Below are positions 1 through 7,447 of a stretch of 24,411 nt of DNA, one piece after another. Made by a program: the position numbers and the translations under genes. Each line of letters starts with the position of its first letter. The stretch's first letter is position 1. Below the pieces are notes generated by a model, which worked only from the letters and a program-made list of their open reading frames with translations, was not told where the DNA came from and made no database searches. This DNA comes from an uncultured bacterium (GTDB lineage Bacteria > Cloacimonadota > Cloacimonadia > Cloacimonadales > Cloacimonadaceae): positions 1-24,411 of the forward strand of contig CALDSN010000144.1 in NCBI GenBank assembly GCA_937924555.1, in the 5' to 3' direction.

Positions 1-52
1 CCGACTCCCTGCTCCCAAAGCAGGTGCGCTAACCGGGCTGCGCTACACCCCG
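1..52 (-). tRNA. tRNA-Pro (TGG), 3' part missing at the window edge
   Basis: The reverse complement begins CGGGGTGTAGCGCAGCCCGG and contains the D arm (GCGCAGCCCGGTTAGCGC) and an anticodon stem-loop CTGCTTTGGGAGCAG, whose loop TTTGGGA puts TGG at the anticodon. This matches the standard bacterial tRNA-Pro(TGG). The gene runs off base 1 just after the anticodon arm, so the variable loop, T arm and acceptor 3' strand are absent. This is a truncation by the end of the sequence, not a pseudogene. A TTGACA box lies about 35 bp upstream. Confidence 0.93.
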
Positions 53-62
53 CAGTTGCACC

Positions 63-91
63 CACAAACCTGTGAGGGCGATTTCTGTCAA
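63..91 (-). promoter_or_regulatory. Candidate promoter for tRNA-Pro
   Basis: On the minus strand a perfect TTGACA (-35) lies at 91-86. After a 17-bp spacer comes the weak hexamer TTTGTG at 68-63, which would start transcription a few bases before the tRNA 5' end at 52. The -35 is convincing and the -10 is poor, so the assignment rests on spacing and on recurrence of TTGACA upstream of other units in the window. Confidence 0.4.
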
Positions 92-205
92 CTACTTTCG
101 CAGTATCCATCTGTTCAGTTCATTGTTTATCCGCTATTCAGAAGGGGAATATAATCCTTTCTAAATAGTATTACCCATGTCCACGACAAAAACGGTTCCA
201 AGCGG

Positions 206-3200
206 TTAATATGGTTTGTTAGATTCATTAATACGCGCTTTAAGCTCTTTCCATGTATATGGGTTGGCATCACTTCTTTGCAGCATATCGCATATAGACT
301 GCCTTGTTACTCCACTAAGACCAACAACACGATAGAACATATGCTGTCTGAATCTGGCTACTTGATAGTGCGTGTATGTAGTTGCCTCAGTTACCCCGTG
401 GAAGTAGTAATCATCCGGGGATGCGTCTGCCTTCTCGCTGTATAACACTATATATAATTCTGCCGGTGATGGTATACCATTATTCATCACTGTGAATTCC
501 TCCCACGAGATAACTGCATCATATCCCATAACTTGAAGAGTAACATTTCCCTGAATGATAACAGGCAAGTCGTTTACCACAGCGCTAATATCAAGAGACA
601 ATGTGGGAGTATTAACCGAGTTATTGGTGATAGTTAGCACGTCATTGTATGTACCGACCTCAGAGGGAGTGAAATACACCAAAATGCTTTCTGACGCTCC
701 GGGATTGATAATAATAGGAAGCGATAAATCACTTAATGTAAAGGGAGATCCTGGATTTTCAAGATTTAGCTCATTTATCTCCAAGGCGATGTTGCCACTG
801 TTGGTTACAATAATCTCTCTTTCTTGTTGTATTGCGGAAACCTGAAGCTGCCCAAAGTTAATGGAATCGGCAGGTTGAGTGCTGATTAGTGCTGAACCTT
901 GAATCACTGATCCCAATAGGTTTATGCTAAGAATAGGTGCATTAGTGGAGCTATTATTGATGGTAATAGTGTTACTAAATGAGCCTATTTCCGCTGTACT
1001 GAAACCGATGCTGATTGTTAGGCTGCTGTCGGGTAGGACATCCTGGGGAATTTGATTGCAGAACCAAGAAAATACAGAATCAAGTTGCGATAGACCGATA
1101 TCACTGATGCTTAGAGGTGCTGAACCAACATTACTGATCACCAGATTGGTATATAGAGTGTCTGCAGCCTGAATATGCTCTCCGAAGTCAATCGAGGTGG
1201 CAGGATCGCTGCTTATCAAAGCTTCCAAGTTTATCACATTCGCCCTTAGGGTGATTGTCTTTATAGGATGGTTGTGGGCATTACTGCTGATGAGGAGAGA
1301 GTTTTGCTGAAGCCCTAAACTGCTTGGGGTAAAGGTGATAGTGATTACTTCCGAAGCCGCGGGAGGAATCTCTGTATTGAGGAAATCCACGGCAGATTGG
1401 AAGCTCGTCCCGCTATTCTGCAACGCAACATCCGTAACAACCAGAGCGACAGTGCCCGGGTTGGAGATTGTGATATCTAGTGTAACAGGCTCGGAGTTAA
1501 GGGTAAGGGTGCCAAAATCCAAGGAACTAGTTGGATCTGTGGAGATTAGGGCAACCAACTCGTCATTAGTTTCGTAAGCCCCTATATCGATGATCTCACT
1601 GATGATTCTATTTGAGCCTGCGATGTCCTGAGGGTAAGCAGAAACATCCGTTGCAGGATTTCCACTATTCACGCATGGGGACGATAGCTGCAAGCTCCAG
1701 TCTGCCGCAAGTGCATCGTATGACACCCCATAACTTGATGTAGGAGCTACAAACAAGGGATCAGAACTGATATTGTTAATGTAAGTTCCGCTGTAGCTAA
1801 CCCCATTGTTAGCTCCAAAAGAGGAGCTACCACCAGCTATGTTGCAATAGTTGAAACCTGGTGTGGAGTTGTCATAGAGATACAGCTCGTTACCTAAAGG
1901 AGCTGAATTGTTCCACAAAATGGAGTTTTGGTAAGTGGAGCTCATGCCGATGGCATATACAGCCCCACCTTGAGAGAAAGCCCTGTTATTGGCAATTGTA
2001 CAGTTCTGGAAGTTTAAAGACGAGTTAGAGTACATCGCCCCACCTCTTTGACTGGCGGTGTTATTGGCGATGAGGTTGTTGTACAGATTACCTGTAGAGC
2101 TGATGTGATATAAACCACCACCCCAGTTGGTGGCAACATTATTGGCTATTTTGTTGCTCTTGAACATTAAGGATGAGCAATTCTGCATACTTATCCCGCC
2201 TCCGTTAAACCCGGAATTGGAGGCAATAATGTTGTTTGTGAGAATAGGGTTAGCAATAGAGACCATGCTAATTCCGCCCCCACGCATTTGGATGCTGTTA
2301 GCGTTGTTGTACTTGATATTGTTACCAATGAGGGACAGTTGTCCGGAGTTCTGATATATGCCACCACCATGTTTGGAGGTGAAGTTATGTGAGAGAATGC
2401 TGTTTTCCAGTGTTAGCTGGGTTGATTCAGCAGATATACCCCCCCCAGAACCAGTGGCTTGGTTATATTCTATGGATACTCCATTGCAGTTCACAATGGA
2501 GTTAAATGCGTATATGCCGGCACCATCACCACTGGAGAAGCTGTTGTTTATTGCTACATTACTTACTTCCACATTGGAATTGAGGATAGCAAGTCCCCCT
2601 CCATTCATGTTCTTGGCATTGGTAACATAGCCGTTGATGAGAGATATATCGCTAATGCTAACTCCCTGTACATTATCGCAGGTGATTATTCTGGTAGGGT
2701 TAACTGAGCTTGCACCAGCATCAATAACCGTGTTCTCCACTCCTTCTCCTACCAAGGACACCCAGTCCACCATCTGTAATGGGAATGTCTCTGCTGTAAA
2801 ATCAGCCGAGTATATACCTGAGGCCACATGAATCGTTACTGGGTTATCAGCAGTCCCATATGCCAAACTCAATGCATAGTCGATGGACTTGAATGGACTG
2901 GCAGGGCTGAGACCTGTATTCATCTCATTATCGCCATTTGTTGCCACGTATAAATCTGCAGAGATAGATTCCTTATCTCCCCTGCTCCCTTGATATCTAA
3001 CAGGATTTGTAGTAGTAGCCCAATAATTCGTTAGGGTGGTGTCCGTGGAACAAAAGACCTCGAACTCACAGTTTTCAACCGGGATAACGTCACGGGTGTG
3101 AGACGAATTTATATACAAATCTTTACCAAGATCAGAGGTGTTCCGCAAGAACCTGTTACCTCCGGGGTTTACGTTATCTCCGCTGATAATTCCACCCCAA

Positions 3201-6200
3201 TTTGGCATACTTAGGAAGGCATAGCTCCCTCCACCTTCATCATCTGCATCATTGTCCACGATTACATTCGCAGTAAATATTGGATTAGACTGTTTGATGT
3301 AAATGCCACCACCAACTCTCTTCTGAACTATAGAACTACCCACAGTCTCATTTATAAGCCATCCACGCCCATTACGGATGGTTAAACCTATAATGTGCGG
3401 TGATTGGTAGGGATTATCTCCCGGGAGAATTGCAATTACACTTGCGGTATCGGGATTGCGAATCTGGCTGCCATCAACGATGGTATTCGCGATGTGAGTA
3501 GAGTCACCGTCAACAATATAACGACTGGCAAGAGTGATCTCCTTACCCGCTATTTGGATATTCTCATAATACACCCCGTTATCCACAACAACATAGTTCC
3601 CATTACGTGATGCATTTATCGCAGCTTGAATTGTTGAGAATTGCTGAGGGACAAGCAGAGCCAGACCCTCTCCCGAGAGATTTACGGATAATTGCGGAGA
3701 ATTACCAGAACTGTTGTTAATAACTAAGGTGGCATTTGCTTGCCCTAATTGATTGGGGTTAAAGCACACTAAGAGCGAATCTATCTCTCCCGAGTTCAAA
3801 GTGAATCGTGAATTTAATCTTTCGTAGGTGAACCCGGAATCTGGGGGCAAATCTATCGAATTAATTAGTAGAGGTGTTGTCCCGATATTCTTGTATCTAA
3901 CCAGTTGCACAGGTGAGTCGTCACCAACTAAAACAGAACCAAAATCAAGAGAGTTTGCACTGAGAAGAGCTATCACGGGAAGGTTGGAAATCACGGTGAT
4001 GTAGTTACTTTTAGTTTCAGTTCGGGTAGAATCATAAGAATTTGTTACTGTTAGTGAAACGGAGTACATGCCGGGAGTGTTGTAAGTGTGGGTTGGGTTT
4101 TGGATATTCGAGCTTGTTTCGTCTCCGAAATTCCAGTTCCAAGAGCTTATAGAGCCAGAACCTGGTTGCGAAGCATCAGTAAACTGCACTACCAAAGGCT
4201 GAATTCCTTCTGTTACATCAGCCGAGAAGTTCGGGCTTGGGGGAAAAATTGTTGGAGTAATGGTGAATAAATTATCAGATAGATCGTTGATTGATGTATC
4301 GGTCGATTTACGGATTCTGATTCTGCAGTTTGCAGACGGACTATTGGGAACCAACCAAGAATATGCACCCACAGATGAAGGATACGCTTCGGTGACGAGA
4401 GGTAACCAAGTAGAGCCATTATTGATTGTATAATCTATCAACACAAAAGGAGTTGATCCGCTAACTGTCCATCTGATGTTATATGAACTTCCTACAGTCA
4501 GACTTTCACCTCCGTTGGGAGCTACTACGATTATTGGGGGGCGAATGGTAAAAATACTATTGCTCACGTCATTTATTGAGCTTAGTGAAGCATCAGAGAC
4601 TCTGATCAATGCTTCATAAGAAATCAGGCTGGGGACAGTCCAGCTATAGGATAAAGTTGAAGCTGCAACGCTGGCTACTATTGTACTCCACGAGGTACCA
4701 GAATTAGTGGAATACTCCAGTTTTACGTTAGTAATATTAGTCTGAGTCCAGCGAATAACATGGGTTGTTCCTGAGGTCAATACCTCAGAGCCATCAGGAG
4801 AGCTTAGATTTAACCCACATATACTAAAGTCATTATCACTAAGGTCGTAGATGGCAGCATCGTCCATCAGAGACAGCCTGATTTTTGATGTTGTGGAATA
4901 GTTTGATGGAACTGTCCAAGCATAAGTTCCGGCCCCGGGATTTATTGATGATTGAATACTTGTGAAGTTTGTTCCGTCAGTTGTGTACTCAAGTTTGAGC
5001 AACGAACTCACAAAGCTTTGTGTCCAAGTAATATTACATGTCTTCCCGGCTTGCAGACGGATACCTGACGCTGATGGATATCCCACATCGAGTGCCATTA
5101 CTGTGAAAGTTGCATCTGTTAAATCAAGCACACTGGTTTCGGAATAAAGATAAAGCCGGATCAGGTATTGATCTCCGGCTGTTGCTCCACTGGGAATTGT
5201 CCAAGTATATGATTGTGATGGACCCGCAACCGAACTGGCTAAAGTGTACCAGTTAGCACCATTGTTGTTACTGTATTGAAGGCCAACATTAGCTGTAACA
5301 TTAGTCGTCCATGTTATTGTTATTTGTTGCCCGCGCTTATACTTCTCTCCACCATTCGGTGATGTTAATCTTAACCTCAGAATCTTGAATGAGTTGTTAT
5401 TCCAATCGTACAAGCTGATATTGCTCTTATGTGCAATGCGGATAAAACTTGCTTGAGATAGATAATCCGGAACTGTCCACTCATATGTTCCGGCAATGGC
5501 AGGATAAGAGCCTATTATGGGAAGCCATGTTTGCCCATTATCATTTGTCAGGTCTATTCTTACGCTATCAACTTGGGTGGATGTCCACGTAATATTTACT
5601 TTTGAGCCAGCTAGCAGAGTTGCACCAGTGTTGTTTTGGGATGTTAGCTGCAAACTGGAGGTGTTGCTGGATTCTATGATAAATACGGCATCGGAAACAT
5701 CATATATTGATGGAACCGCAGAGGAGGCTATTTTAACCAAGCACTGTGACGATACCACGGTTGGTACGGTAAACGAATACATCCCTAAAGAAGCCGATAT
5801 CACGGATGAATTGATTAATGTCCAATTACTCCCATTATCAGTTGAGAGATATAGGTTAATTCCTGCTATGTTTGGATTCCGAGACCAATAAACAGTTCTG
5901 GTTTCACTGGTCTTCCATCTCTCTGCACCGTTTGGTGACATTACTTGCAGTTTCATAATAGTTGCTTCAGTCGAAAAGGCAGATCCTTTAAGAGCGCTGT
6001 TAACTGCTTGTACAGACCAATAATAGTCATAACTTGCGCTTAGTGAGCTGCTTTTGATTCGCCATAAACATGCCCCCGAAGCATGTCCACGGGTGGACAC
6101 TTTCCTGAATCCATTCGCCGATGCCATACCAGGAAGCAGATCATTTCCCCCGGACGAGGTACCTATCCGTATGCTGTAGGTATAGTTCCCTCCTCCTACC

Positions 6201-7423
6201 GGGGGATCCCATTGAAGATATGTATAAGAACCGCTTATGTATCTCCTTAGATTGGTTGGAACACCGGGTATCAATCCGGTGGGAGTGTTATCGTTTCTAT
6301 AGACTTTACTTAGTCCGGTTGAGGCTGCTCCACTTGTGTTGCCTGTTAAAATCAGATCCAAGTCTCTATCATTATCCAAATCTCCCAGAACCGGAGCAGC
6401 AAGTTGAACATTCGTGATACCGCTGCTAAACTCAGAAAAAGAGCCGGAGTTGTTAAGATATACCTTCGTGCTGGATGCTGTAGAGGATAAACCAGTGGCA
6501 ATTATATCGGGGTCTCCATCATTATCTATGTCACCACAGGCTAATTGTGCATTGGAAATTCCTGTAAACGTCAAGCCTGACTCACTCAACACTCCATTAG
6601 TATTCTTGTATAAATTCATCGTTCTGACTGAGCTGCCATAACCTGCCACAAGCAAATCCATATCGGCATCATTGTCATAATCTATCCAGCATTGAGATGA
6701 TGAGTAAACACTTGTAACCGGGGTGCTTGCTTCTGTAAAACTACCGGCTTCATTCTGATAAAGCTTGAACATAGGGGTATAGGGAGCTCCACTTGTTGTT
6801 CCCGATAAAGCTAAATCCGGATCGCCATCACCATCATAATCTGCCCATGCTACTGAACCCATAAACACACCTGTAAGGGTTACCGCAGAGCTAAAAACCC
6901 CGGTGGAATTTGCGTAGATTACAGTTGTAGGATTAAAAGGAGAGCTGGTTGAAGTGGCACCGGCAATAACAACATCATAATCCCCGTCGTTATCATAATC
7001 TGCCCATGCACAGGAGGAGTACCATACTCCTGTAAGGGTTGCAGCGATATCCACAAAGGTTCCGGCATCATTGCGGTAAATCTTTGCCGAAACTCCGCTG
7101 CTGGTTCTACCTGTGATCAGTAGGTCGATATCACCATCTCTGTCATAATCATTCCATGCTACCGACGAGTTAGAGACTCCGATTATTGTGCTTCCGGTAT
7201 CGGAAAACAATCCATTATCGTTCCGGTAAAGTTTTGTAATCTTGTTGCTGGAGGTGTCCAAACCGGTCATGATGACATCAAGATCGCCATCGTTATCATA
7301 ATCTCCCCAGGCAGATGAACCGCTGGAAAGTGGAGTTAATCCTCCACCGACATCCACAAAACTTGTGCCTGCCAATCTCAATGCACAAAGCAAGATACAA
7401 AGAAACATCAATTTGTTTCGCAT
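206..7423 (-). CDS. Giant secreted multidomain protein: FG-GAP propeller, Kre9-like modules, PKD, beta-helix, choice-of-anchor-D repeats
   Basis: A 2405-residue exported protein with a signal peptide (MRNKLMFLCILLCALRLAGT). Domains in order: seven FG-GAP/VCBS repeats with calcium-type DxDxDGD motifs starting near residues 41, 92, 142, 195, 248, 298 and 348 (the fifth and seventh have variant motifs), enough for one seven-bladed propeller. A fibronectin-III-like segment follows at about 388-488. Six SPNGGE...W/VP modules of the Kre9/KNH type lie at about 493-1056, then a PKD domain (1062-1146; NWNFGD and YSVSLTVTN), one choice-of-anchor-D/ASPM-type domain (1150-1255), a right-handed beta-helix in two parts (1256-1950, rich in GGGI turns), three more anchor-D repeats (1955-2285) and a C-terminal Ig/FN3-like tail. 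It is probably a surface adhesin or glycan-binding scaffold, and the ligand is unknown. Start: AGGGAGC lies 4 bases before the ATG. It follows the cyclase gene by 24 bp, suggesting cotranscription. Unlike three other secreted proteins here, it lacks a visible FlgD-like C-terminal sorting domain. Confidence 0.93.
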   Translation of the reverse strand: MRNKLMFLCILLCALRLAGTSFVDVGGGLTPLSSGSSAWGDYDNDGDLDVIMTGLDTSSNKITKLYRNDNGLFSDTGSTIIGVSNSSVAWNDYDRDGDIDLLITGRTSSGVSAKIYRNDAGTFVDIAATLTGVWYSSCAWADYDNDGDYDVVIAGATSTSSPFNPTTVIYANSTGVFSSAVTLTGVFMGSVAWADYDGDGDPDLALSGTTSGAPYTPMFKLYQNEAGSFTEASTPVTSVYSSSQCWIDYDNDADMDLLVAGYGSSVRTMNLYKNTNGVLSESGLTFTGISNAQLACGDIDNDGDPDIIATGLSSTASSTKVYLNNSGSFSEFSSGITNVQLAAPVLGDLDNDRDLDLILTGNTSGAASTGLSKVYRNDNTPTGLIPGVPTNLRRYISGSYTYLQWDPPVGGGNYTYSIRIGTSSGGNDLLPGMASANGFRKVSTRGHASGACLWRIKSSSLSASYDYYWSVQAVNSALKGSAFSTEATIMKLQVMSPNGAERWKTSETRTVYWSRNPNIAGINLYLSTDNGSNWTLINSSVISASLGMYSFTVPTVVSSQCLVKIASSAVPSIYDVSDAVFIIESSNTSSLQLTSQNNTGATLLAGSKVNITWTSTQVDSVRIDLTNDNGQTWLPIIGSYPAIAGTYEWTVPDYLSQASFIRIAHKSNISLYDWNNNSFKILRLRLTSPNGGEKYKRGQQITITWTTNVTANVGLQYSNNNGANWYTLASSVAGPSQSYTWTIPSGATAGDQYLIRLYLYSETSVLDLTDATFTVMALDVGYPSASGIRLQAGKTCNITWTQSFVSSLLKLEYTTDGTNFTSIQSSINPGAGTYAWTVPSNYSTTSKIRLSLMDDAAIYDLSDNDFSICGLNLSSPDGSEVLTSGTTHVIRWTQTNITNVKLEYSTNSGTSWSTIVASVAASTLSYSWTVPSLISYEALIRVSDASLSSINDVSNSIFTIRPPIIVVAPNGGESLTVGSSYNIRWTVSGSTPFVLIDYTINNGSTWLPLVTEAYPSSVGAYSWLVPNSPSANCRIRIRKSTDTSINDLSDNLFTITPTIFPPSPNFSADVTEGIQPLVVQFTDASQPGSGSISSWNWNFGDETSSNIQNPTHTYNTPGMYSVSLTVTNSYDSTRTETKSNYITVISNLPVIALLSANSLDFGSVLVGDDSPVQLVRYKNIGTTPLLINSIDLPPDSGFTYERLNSRFTLNSGEIDSLLVCFNPNQLGQANATLVINNSSGNSPQLSVNLSGEGLALLVPQQFSTIQAAINASRNGNYVVVDNGVYYENIQIAGKEITLASRYIVDGDSTHIANTIVDGSQIRNPDTASVIAILPGDNPYQSPHIIGLTIRNGRGWLINETVGSSIVQKRVGGGIYIKQSNPIFTANVIVDNDADDEGGGSYAFLSMPNWGGIISGDNVNPGGNRFLRNTSDLGKDLYINSSHTRDVIPVENCEFEVFCSTDTTLTNYWATTTNPVRYQGSRGDKESISADLYVATNGDNEMNTGLSPASPFKSIDYALSLAYGTADNPVTIHVASGIYSADFTAETFPLQMVDWVSLVGEGVENTVIDAGASSVNPTRIITCDNVQGVSISDISLINGYVTNAKNMNGGGLAILNSNVEVSNVAINNSFSSGDGAGIYAFNSIVNCNGVSIEYNQATGSGGGISAESTQLTLENSILSHNFTSKHGGGIYQNSGQLSLIGNNIKYNNANSIQMRGGGISMVSIANPILTNNIIASNSGFNGGGISMQNCSSLMFKSNKIANNVATNWGGGLYHISSTGNLYNNLIANNTASQRGGAMYSNSSLNFQNCTIANNRAFSQGGAVYAIGMSSTYQNSILWNNSAPLGNELYLYDNSTPGFNYCNIAGGSSSFGANNGVSYSGTYINNISSDPLFVAPTSSYGVSYDALAADWSLQLSSPCVNSGNPATDVSAYPQDIAGSNRIISEIIDIGAYETNDELVALISTDPTSSLDFGTLTLNSEPVTLDITISNPGTVALVVTDVALQNSGTSFQSAVDFLNTEIPPAASEVITITFTPSSLGLQQNSLLISSNAHNHPIKTITLRANVINLEALISSDPATSIDFGEHIQAADTLYTNLVISNVGSAPLSISDIGLSQLDSVFSWFCNQIPQDVLPDSSLTISIGFSTAEIGSFSNTITINNSSTNAPILSINLLGSVIQGSALISTQPADSINFGQLQVSAIQQEREIIVTNSGNIALEINELNLENPGSPFTLSDLSLPIIINPGASESILVYFTPSEVGTYNDVLTITNNSVNTPTLSLDISAVVNDLPVIIQGNVTLQVMGYDAVISWEEFTVMNNGIPSPAELYIVLYSEKADASPDDYYFHGVTEATTYTHYQVARFRQHMFYRVVGLSGVTRQSICDMLQRSDANPYTWKELKARINESNKPY

Positions 7424-7447
7424 AATAGCTCCCTATGGTCTTATAAT

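Noticed and set aside
555..6641. Several plus-strand frames of 60-124 codons inside the giant gene
   Set aside because: They are antisense shadows of a repetitive coding sequence; none has a ribosome site, recognisable family or conserved look.
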